From Monomorium pharaonis (taxonomy: Eukaryota > Arthropoda > Insecta > Hymenoptera > Formicidae): a stretch of 64,000 nucleotides of DNA. The stretch is from positions 21,485,136-21,549,135 of the forward strand of contig NC_050472.1 of assembly GCF_013373865.1 (NCBI RefSeq). Reading direction: 5' to 3'. A program made the position numbers and the translations under genes. Shown here in pieces: positions 1-9,068 of the stretch. Below the pieces are notes generated by a model, which had not been told where the DNA came from, made no database searches, and saw only the letters and a list, made by a program, of their open reading frames with translations. Numbering within the stretch: the first letter of the stretch is position 1; every line of letters starts with the position of its first letter.

Positions 1-780
1 TTTTGCGCACGTGCCTCGAACAATATGTAACTAGTCGTTCTCTCGCAGGACACTTTCTAATAGCCGGGATAGAGCTTCCCCGCCCGGGCGCGATCCAGCC
101 GAGGCGTCGCGTCCGCGAAAGCTACGTGGCGAATTATACGCCGGCGCGCTTGCGCGGTTACGTCTTCCTCCGTTGGAATGATTAAACGGTTTTATAACTT
201 TCAAAACCAATTATGAAGTTTTCACCGCTCTTCGGCATCTATACGGTCTGCGCGAATTTCTCCGAGATTCTCGATTAACTATCTGCGCGCGAATCAAACG
301 GGAATTCTTGATGTACATAAAAGTGTTGCTAACAAAAAAGGAATAACTTTTACTCGTGAACTTTCATCGCACTGTCGAGTAAAAGAATTTGCACGCCTTT
401 AATTTGACAGTACTACTTAATTAACTGTACCGCATACATCGTAATGTTTCAAACAGCATTTTTAATACCTTTTTTTTTCATGTATGTTAGCTAAATTAAT
501 CGACATTTCGCTTATGAACAACTCGTAATCCTTTATAATTCGACCATCGCAAGTTAAATAAAGTAATAAGAGAATTTGTATAGCCTTAATTTAAACAATA
601 CAACTCAATTAACTATAATAATGTAATAATAATCGCACGTACGAACGGTAATGTTTAAAATAACATTTTTACGATGCTTTATCTGAAATTGTGATCAAAA
701 TTTTAGTATAAACTGATGCAGCGTATTTTATTCTACCTCTTAAATATCGTTATTATTATATCGCACCTGTTAATATTAGT
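1..780. other. Unassigned noncoding DNA, CpG-rich edge then AT-rich
   Basis: The first 320 bases are CpG-dense. They include a 60-codon open frame with no recognisable domain that is probably fortuitous. From about 320 onward the sequence is AT-rich with homopolymer T and A runs. I see no coding signal, RNA gene or repeat copy here. The sharp composition change is the only structure I can point to, and it recurs across the window. Confidence 0.5.
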
Positions 781-1740
781 ACGAAATTAGTCGATGCTTC
801 GCTATGAATCCGCATGAATATCAGACTTTCGCACACACAGTGTGCGGACGGCCGGTCGATCAGAAATCAACTGAACGAAGTCCCATTAATAGCCCGACCA
901 ATTATTTCATCCGGTAAGTCAATTTTAACGCTTGAGTTGATCCCTGCTTTTTCCCTCTCTCGCAACTCCCGCAGCGTAACGCACACAAAACGTCCCGCCG
1001 TGACAGGCCGCAGCACGTAGCTTTTTTGTCAATAGAGAAATTATTTTTCTGTTCCGTTGAAAAAAAAACCGCGCAAAAGCACACGGTATATTTTTGTTGT
1101 TTCTGTCGCACGTGTTTCGACTGGGAGTTTTAGTGTTCATCTTCGAATATTCTAAAAAAATACATATATATAATTTACACACACACAAATTTAAGTTGCT
1201 ATACATATACGCATGCACACACGAGGTATGTGCGTAGACCAGCGCGATGAGCGTGATTTTAAAATTTTTTCCGCGCCAACGGGTAGTCGGATAATTAAAA
1301 GATCACATTCTCTTATTATCCCGGTTTAATTTTCGCTGCGCGGGGCATTGTGCGAAAAAATCTTATCTTTCATCCCGCGGTGTGCGGGATTAAACCTCAC
1401 GTTCGTAATTACTTGTAAAAAAAAAAATGACAGCTGCCGGTATTCGCACTGAGAATTAAATCAGACGTCGCTCTCGTCTCGGAGGATATCTTCGTCGAAA
1501 TTACGCGGCCGGAAACGCGAGGAGCGCGCTCTCTCTCTCTCCTCGCGGTATTAAACATTTTTACGCGGAAAATGGTATTGCACCACGCTCCGCCGCATTC
1601 CCAGAAGCACGGTGCGGCTGTAATATTAATTTAAAATTGGAAACTGTATATTGGCACTTGCGCTAAAGCAAGTTAGCTTAAGCTATAAAGCCGGGCTTCT
1701 TCACCGGATATTGTCATACGAGCACGAATGTTGGCGGATA
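781..1740. other. Unassigned CpG-rich noncoding patch
   Basis: This is moderately CpG-dense sequence with overlapping short open frames on both strands (68, 69 and 97 codons). That pattern is expected by chance in GC-rich DNA. A short CA-rich stretch lies near 1180-1220. The stem-loop at 1516-1547 is listed separately. No gene can be supported. Confidence 0.45.
1516..1547. repeat. Hairpin with CT-rich loop
   Basis: CGCGAGGAG at 1516-1524 is the exact reverse complement of CTCCTCGCG at 1539-1547. They are separated by a 14-base loop that continues into a short CT run. The stem also contains the palindrome GAGCGCGCTC. It is a plausible cruciform or RNA hairpin. No function can be inferred. Confidence 0.55.
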
Positions 1741-2870
1741 CGCTATTTGTATTAATATTAAGCCTACATAAATATATTAGAGGAGAAAATGGTTATTACG
1801 GCCGCTCGTAATGTCCACGTTATTAGGTGACAAATTGTACTGATTACTTGTAGAATTATTTGTTCAGTGTAGCCCGTCGTTGTGATATAGCGATACATAA
1901 CAGGCGATATTTATTACAAGACGTTTTCACTTTCGAGCATCTTGAATTTTTTTTAAGGTACACTTTAACGTTGTGAATTACATATATTTTCTCATTCTTT
2001 TTTTAAACTTAAATGTGTTATCATATGAATGTATATATAAGTGTTTTTTTTTGTTATTCAACTTTTTATTCGGTTGAACACATTTAGCGTTATGTAAAAA
2101 ACTGTTTTGCTAAATTACACAATAGCAGGAGATTTTGCTAATGCAACCTCTCAAGTAAGGCTGATGTCTTAAGGCTTCTTTTTCCCTTTAATGTTTTTCA
2201 AAAAATTCGCCATTACGCACATACACACACACATGCTAGATAGCAAAAATGCTAAGTTAGTTACATAAAGTTGCACGTGATGTAGTCAATGTCGCATCGA
2301 CAAACGTTAGTGTATCGTGTATCCAGCTTAAGAATCATGTGCACTTTTGTTTGCACCTAAATGTGGAAACTTAATACCTAAGAACTAATAGAGACGTGCA
2401 TGCGTAAATGTTACACTGCGGTTACAGAGAAAGAAAAAAATAGTTGCAATTGCTATAATCTAGCTATAAATTAAAAGTCATTTTAGTGACTATTGTAATT
2501 AATATTTTAGCAACTATTAATTAACATTCGTCATTGTAAAAGTTTTAATTTTGATCTCTGCAAGACATACGACAATAAAGATCAGAAAAATGTGCCAAAT
2601 AACGAATTTATTCTGCTAACTTTTTTTAGAAAGGAATAGTTCACTTTTGTTATTGGGGAATAATAGATTGCAAATTTGTCAGGAGAATCCGCTATTAAAG
2701 CTTTATCCGGCGATGATAGGGTACCAATCGCAGCACAGATCGAACGGAGAGAGAAAGAGAGAGAGGGAAAGAGAGGATGATCCATTTTCCTGTGAAATTA
2801 AATGCCTCACTCCGATGTGAAATTGAATACTCTTGTTTCGGCATCCATCGTCACGTGGACACGATCTAAT
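1741..2870. other. Unassigned AT-rich spacer
   Basis: This is AT-rich DNA without a believable reading frame. It contains an inverted-repeat stem at 2439-2518: AATAGTTGC on the left and GCAACTATT on the right, with AGTCA and TGACT pairing in the middle. A 32-base all-purine tract lies at 2746-2777. The stem could be the core of a decayed MITE, but I cannot define its ends. Confidence 0.45.
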
Positions 2871-3340
2871 TGGATAAATTTTACGAAACAAGGCCCGGTT
2901 ACGTGCTTTCGCGATGGAGCGGCCAGATCGAGGTCCCAGCCGCATTAACGCCGGGAGACGAACGCGCGCGAAATCACGGATTTAATTTATGTCGCGCGAA
3001 AAATCGTGAGGAACACGCGCGCGCACGTTACGGGCTTGACGAACGGGGATTTCCGCTATCGGAAAGGGATGACGCGAAAGCGCGACGAGGATCACACGCG
3101 GGTTTTAGATTCACGGTGGTGAATTAATTGGACCGGATGCGGAAAATGCAATTCACGACGCTATCGCAGTCGGAGGCGTCCCCCTGTAAAGCGTGGCATG
3201 TTGCGTATTGCGACGCCTTAATTGCCGCGATAAAGCGGGACGGGAATCGTAAAGCTTAATACGGAGATTGACATATTATTTTATCATCGCGACAATAAAT
3301 TCGCGACGTTGCTGAGGATAGTTAAGCCTCGATTAGGCGA
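2871..3340. other. Unassigned CpG-rich patch
   Basis: This is a CpG-dense stretch with an 85-codon plus-strand open frame (2870-3127) that has no recognisable domain. The frame runs through GCGC-rich sequence with an unbiased third position as far as I can judge, so I treat it as chance. No promoter or splice context can be supported. Confidence 0.4.
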
Positions 3341-3465
3341 GAGTTGCTGAATGCGTATATACAAATCGTATATAAATCGTACCTCTACAACATTTTATAT
3401 TTTTAATTAATATAAGCCTCGGTGACAAAAATATGAAATAAATGAGAAATGAGTAATATAGACAT
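3341..3465 (+). repeat. Dispersed repeat pair, copy 1
   Basis: This segment begins with the 17-mer GAGTTGCTGAATGCGTA, found again exactly at 15927-15943. The two sequences stay alignable with gaps for about 125 bases, ending in a shared GAAATGAGTAATA at 3446-3458 and near 16040-16052. Two copies in one 64-kb window suggest a low-grade dispersed repeat or decayed transposable element. I cannot name the family. Confidence 0.5.
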
Positions 3466-3774
3466 TCGTAAAGAAAATTCTTCTGCCTCTGTCATTTTTT
3501 TTACAGATATTATATTAGTTTCAAGATAATAAATTTCATTGTTATAAATGTCAGCGTCCCTCTCCCCGTTTCTCAACTTGGATAACTCAAACTGCCACGC
3601 GTTCAATTAAATTAATTAGTTTAAGTACAAATAACAATATGCAGGTTCGTTACAGCGATGCAACGCCGCGATTTATTAGATTTAATCAAATTTGCCGAAC
3701 GCGCATATGAGTGATTTTACAGAGAATCGCATTTTGTCGCGGTGGCGCGACGTTTTGCGGCGCTGCCGTTGTCG
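3466..3774. other. Unassigned spacer between repeats
   Basis: AT-rich at first, then CpG-rich from about 3650. A 67-codon minus-strand frame (3403-3606) overlaps the dispersed repeat and is not convincing. Nothing else stands out. Confidence 0.4.
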
Positions 3775-3893
3775 CGAATAAAGTTTCGAAAATGGACGGA
3801 ATTTAGCAGGCTCGGCGCGCGCGCGCGCGCGCGCGATCCGTCGCGCGGAACATCGCCGCAATCGCGAAACACGAGTCCGGCAGTTAGTCACTG
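3775..3893 (+). repeat. Local duplication, copy 1, containing a (GC)10 tract
   Basis: The stretch ending GCGAAACACGAGTCC, then GGCAGTTAGTCACTG, reappears in the same orientation at 6714-6820, with AA replacing GG. Alignment extends leftward through ATTTAGC and CTCGGCG, and both copies stop at TTAGTCACTG. This copy carries an uninterrupted GC dinucleotide tract at 3815-3834 where the other has a degenerate CG-rich sequence. The foldback element lies between the two copies. Confidence 0.65.
3815..3834. repeat. (GC)10 microsatellite
   Basis: Twenty bases of pure alternating G and C. Such tracts are the most favourable sequences for left-handed Z-DNA under supercoiling. Its absence from the matching duplicate at 6714-6820 suggests expansion after the duplication. 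Confidence 0.85.
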
Positions 3894-4628
3894 TTAGCGG
3901 TTAACAATCGGATCGCGAAGTTCCCACGGTACGGTGCGACGTGTCACGACAGGGCGAGACGCAAAGCCATCGCGCGGATTAACCCGTTCGTGTGCGTGCG
4001 CGCTGCAACCACGTGTCGAATAAAATTTCTTCACGCTCGCTGCATGCCGCGCTGCAACCGCGTTTGTTGACGAGTCGGCGCGAACGTGCGGATCAACGAG
4101 GCTGCGACTTTGTGCTTTTACGAATGTTTCTTCTAGCCGAATCGCCTTTCGTGAAATTAGGAAACTTTTACATATGTAATATGTATATATACTAAGGAAA
4201 AACGTTGTTAATTTGAGTAAATTATTCAACTTTTATTAGTTTTTTTGAATTCATTGATTGTAATCATGTATGACATGATTAAATTTTTTTAATTCAAGTG
4301 TTTATATATTTCAATCAAATATAAATCAATAAATATTTGAATTAAAGTTAATTAATTAACTATATATGTAATTCAAGTATAATACATACTTCATCGTAAA
4401 CTTCACAGAAGTTTATTTTATATATAAGTAAATTTTAGTTGTTTTGAGTAAATAATGAGTATTTTAAAACTATACATTAAAGGAATAGTTTTTGCAAAGA
4501 TAACCGTTACTTAAAAAAATAAAAATAAAAAATGAGAATCTGCACTTCTTAGCAGCACGAGAATATCTTTTGTGTATATGCACTGCATATTAAATATTTA
4601 ATTGTTAAGTAAATATATTTATTCATAT
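3894..4628. other. Unassigned CpG-rich to AT-rich DNA
   Basis: CpG-dense to about 4140, with open frames on both strands (111 codons minus, 67 codons plus) that overlap and are probably chance. From 4200 it is AT-rich. A perfect 9-bp stem with a 3-base loop, TAATCATGT and ACATGATTA, sits at 4261-4281. GTTAATTAATTAAC, also self-complementary, follows near 4350. Confidence 0.4.
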
Positions 4629-4638
4629 GTGCTATTGC
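4629..4638 (+). repeat. Left flanking direct repeat of the foldback element (target-site duplication)
   Basis: GTGCTATTGC lies immediately outside the left arm and is repeated exactly at 6380-6389 immediately outside the right arm. A direct repeat touching the ends of an inverted-repeat element is the signature of transposition. Lengths of 9-10 bp are typical of Mutator-like elements, but other superfamilies with 8-10 bp duplications are possible. Confidence 0.8.
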
Positions 4639-5083
4639 GATGTGTGTGAAGTTAGCATCTTAAAGTTTAGCATCTCATAAAAATACTGCAGAATTACTTG
4701 CATCCAGCATAGTTCTACAATTCTTGATAGGTTTCAACAATAGTTCCGTTGAATTACGTATTTTAATTAAATTTTTATAAATGAGATGCTAACTTCCAAA
4801 ATCACATAATAGCATCTCATCGTATTTCGAATATACGACCACAGAGAAGACTAAATCTGTAGAGTTCTATCGTTTAAAGACGTCCTGTCAATAGTTCTGA
4901 TGGTTAAATTAATTAAAAAAAATTTTTTGTTACAAAACATACGTATATATGCGTATACATCTGCGCACGTGGATTTGATGTAACTGGCATCTCAGATAGC
5001 CAAAATTAATTAATTTAAAAAACTTAGAAAGTATTTTTCAACAACTATCTTGATGGAAAACTTGTATTTATAGATCTAGACAT

Positions 5084-5411
5084 GAGATGCTGGTCGAATA
5101 TCGACAGTTCTATTTACTTTAACGCAGTTCTCATATAGTTCCGGACGCGTACAATAATTTTCTAAAAAGTTCCAGTGATATAAATAATTAAAAAATTTTT
5201 TAAACAATTATTTTACCCAAAAAACTTGAATTTTGAGAGCTAGACGTGAGATGCTGGTCGAATATCGACAGTTCTATTTATTTTAACGCAGTTTCCATAT
5301 AGATACGAATGCGTACAATAATTTTCTAAAAAGTTCTGGTGATATAAATAATTAAAACATTTTTTAAACAATTATTTTGCCCAAAAAATTTGAATTTTGA
5401 GGGCTAGACGT
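5084..5411 (+). repeat. Two 164-bp tandem units in the left arm
   Basis: GAGATGCTGGTCGAATATCG starts at 5084 and again at 5248. A third GAGATGCT starts at 5412, giving an exact period of 164. Each unit carries a matching series of blocks, including ATCGACAGTTCTATTTA, an ACGCAG segment and TACAATAATTTTCTAAAAAG. The two units differ by scattered substitutions. The same tandem pair exists in inverted form in the right arm, so the duplication happened before or together with formation of the inverted arms. Confidence 0.85.
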
Positions 5412-5641
5412 GAGATGCTGTCCCTCCCGGTCTCTCCCCGTCTCTCCTCGTCTCTTCCCGTCTCTCCTCGTCTCTCCCCGTCTCTCCCCATCTCTCCCGG
5501 TCTCTCCCGGTCTCTCCCCGTCTCTTCCCGTCTCTCCCGGTCTCTCCCCGTCTCTCCCGGTCTCTCCCCGTCTCTCCCGGTCTCTCCCGATCTCTCCCGG
5601 TCTCTCCCCGTCTCTCCCGGAAAAATTTGAATTTTGAGGGC
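5384..5641. repeat. Asymmetric centre of the foldback element
   Basis: The 20-mer AAAAATTTGAATTTTGAGGG occurs at 5384-5403 and again at 5621-5640 in the same orientation, although the surrounding arms are inverted. The central minisatellite and one GAGATGCT lie between. The palindrome is therefore broken by a short directly repeated junction. That would fit template switching or microhomology repair at the hairpin tip. The mechanism is inference. Confidence 0.7.
5421..5620 (+). repeat. 20-unit, 10-bp C/T-rich minisatellite
   Basis: Exactly 20 units of consensus TCTCTCCCSG (TCTCTCCCCG or TCTCTCCCGG) fill 200 bases, with variants such as TCTCTCCTCG, TCTCTTCCCG and TCTCTCCCGA. On the minus strand this gives GGG or GGGG every 10 bases with 6-7 base spacers, which satisfies the usual G-quadruplex spacing rule. 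The unit has no stop codon in several frames, so serine/proline/leucine/arginine-rich open frames appear on both strands. These are products of the repeat, not genes. Confidence 0.95.
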
Positions 5642-5765
5642 AAAATAAATGTTTAAAAAATGTTTTAATTATTTATATCACCGGAAATCTTTAGAAAATT
5701 AATGTACGCGTCCGTATCTATATGAAAACTGCGTTAAAAGAAATAGAACTGTCGATATTCGACCA

Positions 5766-5936
5766 GCATCTCACGTCTAGACCTCAAAATTTAAGTTTTC
5801 CGGGCAAAATAATTGTTTAAAAAATGTTTTAATTAATTATATCACCGGAACTTTTTAGAAAATTATTGTACACGTCCGGAACTATATGAGAACTGCGTTA
5901 AAAGAAATAGAACTGTCGATATTCGACCAGCATCTC
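5766..5936 (-). repeat. 164-bp tandem units in the right arm
   Basis: GCATCTC occurs at 5766-5772 and 5930-5936, again 164 bases apart, within inverted copies of the left-arm unit. The block up to about 5765 is a further partial unit that joins the minisatellite. Conservation of the same period in both arms supports one ancestral arm copied by inversion. Confidence 0.8.
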
Positions 5937-6379
5937 ATGTCTAGACCTATAAATACAATATTTGCCATCAAGATAGTGTTGAAAAATACTTTCTAAATTT
6001 TTTAAATTAATTAATTTTGTCTATCTGAGATGCCAGTTACACCAAATCCACGTGCGCAAACGTATACGCATATATACGTATGTTTTGTAACAAAAAATTT
6101 TTTTTTTATTAATTTAATCATCAGAACTATTGATAGGACGTCTCTAAACAATAGAACTCTATAGATTTAGTCTTCTGTGGTCGTATATTCAAAATACGGT
6201 GAGATGCTATTATATGTTTTTGGAAGTTAGTATCTCATTTATAAAAATTTAATTAAAATAGGTAATTCAACGGAACTATTGTTGAAACCTATCAAGAACT
6301 GTAGAAAACTATGCTGGATGCAAGTAATTCTGCAGTATTTTTATGAGATGCTAAACTTTGAGATGCTAACTTCACACAC

Positions 6380-6389
6380 GTGCTATTGC
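6380..6389 (+). repeat. Right flanking direct repeat of the foldback element
   Basis: GTGCTATTGC is identical to 4629-4638 and directly abuts the end of the right inverted arm. An exact 10-base match at both borders suggests that the insertion is not very old. Confidence 0.8.
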
Positions 6390-6713
6390 AAAAGTTACAA
6401 TTGTGATTTTTTTAACTGACTAAAAGATGTACAAAGATGTTTATAAAAACAGGTGCTCGAAAAAAAGAAATTCGATAAACTCGTATTTATCACGAAATTA
6501 TTCGCTAATTAGTTGCTATAATTAAATATCATACTATTTATTAAGGGAATAAAAAGAGAATAAAATATGATAATTGCAGTGTGTGAGAAGCACACCGTGT
6601 ACATTTTCCGGTAGAGAATATTTAAAAAAAAATTTCATATCTGATATTTGGCGCTTTCAATCTCTTTATTAATGCACGGACATACATCTATCAGAATTTC
6701 TCGTCAATTTATC
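6390..6713. other. Unassigned AT-rich spacer
   Basis: AT-rich sequence between the foldback element and the second copy of the local duplication. I see no gene, hairpin or microsatellite of note. Confidence 0.4.
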
Positions 6714-6820
6714 ACGTAATAAAATTCGACGATGAATTTTAGCGACTCGGCGACCGCGCGACTCGTGCCGTGCGGAGCATCGTCGCAATTGCGAAACACG
6801 AGTCCAACAGTTAGTCACTG
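6714..6820 (+). repeat. Local duplication, copy 2
   Basis: This matches 3775-3893 in the same orientation about 2.93 kb downstream. Shared blocks are ACTCGGCG, then GGAGCATCGTCGCAATTGCG (GGAACATCGCCGCAATCGCG in copy 1), AAACACGAGTCC and CAGTTAGTCACTG. It could be an independent insertion of the same repeat, or one side of a duplication that the foldback element entered. Confidence 0.65.
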
Positions 6821-7129
6821 ATATTACAAAATTATAAAATTTTTGAATATTTTTTTTAGTGCGAAATCACATGTGTATGTATATATACGATGCAGATGCC
6901 AACGGCATCGTGTCGTACCAAAAAATTATAAAAGTTATCCCGTAAATCGTTGCTCCGTAATCCCATCTGACAATTTTGCTGCCGATTTTTGCATAACGCT
7001 AATTTAATTGAATATCCTATATTTTTTTACCGTTATTTATTCCTTTTATTAAGTATGTCTGACGGATGATGCGCATATTTTTTTATTAAATATCTCTAAC
7101 GCTGAATTTCTAGTTAAGGATATGTGTCA
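6821..7129. other. Unassigned AT-rich DNA
   Basis: AT-rich, with a small GATGCAG...GGCATC motif near 6889-6910. No gene or repeat copy can be supported. Confidence 0.35.
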
Positions 7130-7870
7130 CATACGTCAAACTTGCCAAAAATTTAAAAATTTTACACATTTTACAGATTTTATTCTTACGTTAAAAAATC
7201 TGTCAAATTTGAATAATTCTCTTATTATTTAGAAGTTATTTAATTTCTTCCTCTTGATTTTTATGTAAAATCGCATTTAAAATGCTTTGATCGCGTTGAA
7301 ACAAACCTGGATTTAAAAAAATAGATTCAAAGTAATAAAAAATAGAAAGAAAAAATTCTAATCTGAATAATTTTAATTTAAAAAATTAAAAAATATAACA
7401 AAAATAATTTATATTGTATAAAACTAAATTTTGGACAAATTGGTTTATTGCTTTCGTAAAAATTCGCTAATTATGACATTAACTCAAAAATTTTTCGTAA
7501 TTGTTAAAAGGAAAATTGAGTCTTAAAATAATAAATATATTAACTTTTAAACGAGTAAATAAATTCAAATTTTTGCATAAATATTTATTAAAGTTTTTGT
7601 ATTAAATGTACGAAATAATTTAATTCATGCTACTTCCTCAATAAATATTTAAAAAACAACGAAATGCGATTTCACAAGAATCAAAAGTAAACAAGAAACT
7701 AAATAGGTTTAAACTTAAAGATAGATTTTAAACTAATAATAGAATGTTTACAAAAGAATACACGTAAATGAACATTTGCAAATCGGTTTTGCACTGCCAA
7801 GGAAAAAAAATCAAAGAATTTTCTTTAAAAAAATTTTGTTTAATTTAAAAGTTTCTTAAAAATTTCCCCG
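7130..7870 (+). mobile_element. AT-rich inverted-repeat element, copy 1 (ends approximate)
   Basis: The left block 7145-7274 matches 34722-34848 in the same orientation; shared features are TAATTCTCTTATTA, TTATTTAATTT and TATGTAAAATCG. The right part, about 7535-7680, matches about 34840-35010 in opposite orientation. Within this copy, GTAAAATCGCATTT at the left is inverted as AAATGCGATTTCAC at 7661-7674. This is what two insertions of one inverted-repeat element in opposite directions would look like. I see no transposase frame. The outer ends are blurred, and I found no flanking duplication. Confidence 0.5.
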
Positions 7871-7986
7871 AGCACCAATAAAATCCCACGAAAATCTTAT
7901 GATTTTCAAGGATAAAAAGTAAATTCTCTAAAAATTCCAGATTTTTTTTCAATAGTAAACACTCTGTTATCTACACATGATTGAAA

Positions 7987-7998
7987 CCTAACCTAACC
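7987..7998 (-). repeat. Interstitial CCTAA array, left border
   Basis: Two CCTAA units followed by CC. CCTAA is the complement of the insect telomere unit TTAGG. It sits at the left edge of a CpG-rich block whose right edge carries the same array in the same orientation at 9052-9068. Confidence 0.75.
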
Positions 7999-9051
7999 TT
8001 GCGAGTGATAAGCGCGACATATGGAGTAACTCACTCACCGATCATGTGTTGTCTTCCTCTCTGTTCCTTAATGCATCCTTTCCTTCTTTCTGCCGTGGCG
8101 TGTGCCCTCGGTGGCGTCCGGACTGACACTCTCGCGACGCAGCTTACGACGAATTTCACAAGAGACGACCGAACTAGAAATCACGCGATCGCCCGTTGTC
8201 CGATATTCGTTCCCAAACTCGCTCACATACACGATATTCGCCCGAAAGTACAAAATAAACGCGACGAAAAGAAACGCGAGCTCCGATTTCTCGCGCACTC
8301 CGGCATCGTTCGCGGGCGAGACCGAGATACTTCGGCGAAAATCGACCTTTCTATCGACGAGACGAAGAACGCAAAACCACCTTCCGTCGACGGACGCCGC
8401 TAACTGAAGTGCAACGTACGTGTGTCGAACGCGACGCACTTCACTTCACACTGCTGAATATTTTCCGCGAGACACGTTGGTCTCGCGAAGGTCACCTCGC
8501 GGTGGACACACTTTTCGAGAAGGCGGTAACCATCCGCGGTAAAACACGAGCGAGGCCCGGACGTCGCTTTCAATCAACAATGTCGACGCAAACGACGGGG
8601 GGAATGCGAAACTACCTTCGGACAAGCGACGGACACTGCCGAACTATGCCGCGCGTGGAACGCGGCGCACTTCACACTACCGAATACCGTCCGCGTGTTT
8701 CACACGCGAGACGGTTTTTTTTCCATTTTCCACAGCTCACACGAACTAACCAAACATACCGAGGCGATTCATCGTTTGTCGCGATATTCGTTTCCGATGG
8801 ATGAAAACTGCGGGATCACGAAGTATGCGATCTTGCGATGACCGACATCGCGTTTCCCCGGAGACTACTTGACGAAAATTCGAAGAGGCAGGTTTGTCGG
8901 CCACCCGCGAGTGAACTTACCGAGAAAAGGGACTTCGATTTTGTATCGACGAAACCGAAAACGTGAAATCCCACCTTCAAACAAGCGACGAACGTTGCGA
9001 GACTGAAACGCGATACGCCGAACTCGCGACAGATTCGAGATACCAAATGTA
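7999..9051 (+). repeat. CpG-rich block of diverged internal repeats
   Basis: This GC-rich block between two CCTAA arrays holds three related but diverged segments. Their anchors are GCAAAACCACCTTCC (about 8371), GCGAAACTACCTTCG (about 8606) and GTGAAATCCCACCTTC (about 8956). Each is preceded by a TCGACGA- or TCGACG-like motif. GATATTCGTTCCC near 8200 also recurs as GATATTCGTTTCC near 8782. Open frames of 140 and 131 codons (plus) and 123 codons (minus) overlap in conflicting frames and match no family I know, so I do not call them genes. It could be a satellite-derived, subtelomere-like or promoter-type sequence. Confidence 0.5.
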
Positions 9052-9068
9052 CCTAACCTAACCTAACC
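9052..9068 (-). repeat. Interstitial CCTAA array, right border
   Basis: Three CCTAA units followed by CC, the complement of (TTAGG)n, closing the CpG-rich block. Short telomere-like arrays of this kind occur inside insect chromosomes and need not mark a chromosome end. Confidence 0.8.

Larger units (their letters stand above)
4639..6379. mobile_element. Foldback (long inverted-repeat) transposable element, non-autonomous
   Basis: The left arm (4639 to about 5420) and right arm (about 5621-6379) are near-identical reverse complements, roughly 90 percent by eye, giving arms of about 760 bp. The inverted ends read GTGTGTGAAGTTAGCATCT inward, and a 10-bp direct repeat flanks the element. Inside are a 164-bp tandem repeat in each arm, repeated GAGATGCT octamers, and a C/T-rich minisatellite at the centre. 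No open frame resembles a transposase, so it would depend on an autonomous partner. Its architecture is that of foldback elements. A Mutator-like origin is inferred only from the duplication length. Confidence 0.85.

Noticed and set aside
5421..5620. Regular array considered as a CRISPR
   Set aside because: Units are 10 bp and contiguous with no spacers, in a eukaryotic foldback element.
5397..5643. Three open frames rich in Ser, Pro, Leu or Arg, Gly, Glu
   Set aside because: They are translations of a 10-bp minisatellite with no stop codon; they lie on both strands and in different frames.
7981..8804. 140- and 131-codon plus-strand frames in the CCTAA-bounded block
   Set aside because: A 123-codon minus-strand frame overlaps them, the sequence consists of diverged repeats, and no domain is recognisable.
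7987..9068. CCTAA arrays considered as a true chromosome end
   Set aside because: Only two and three units are present, with unrelated DNA on both sides, so they are interstitial.
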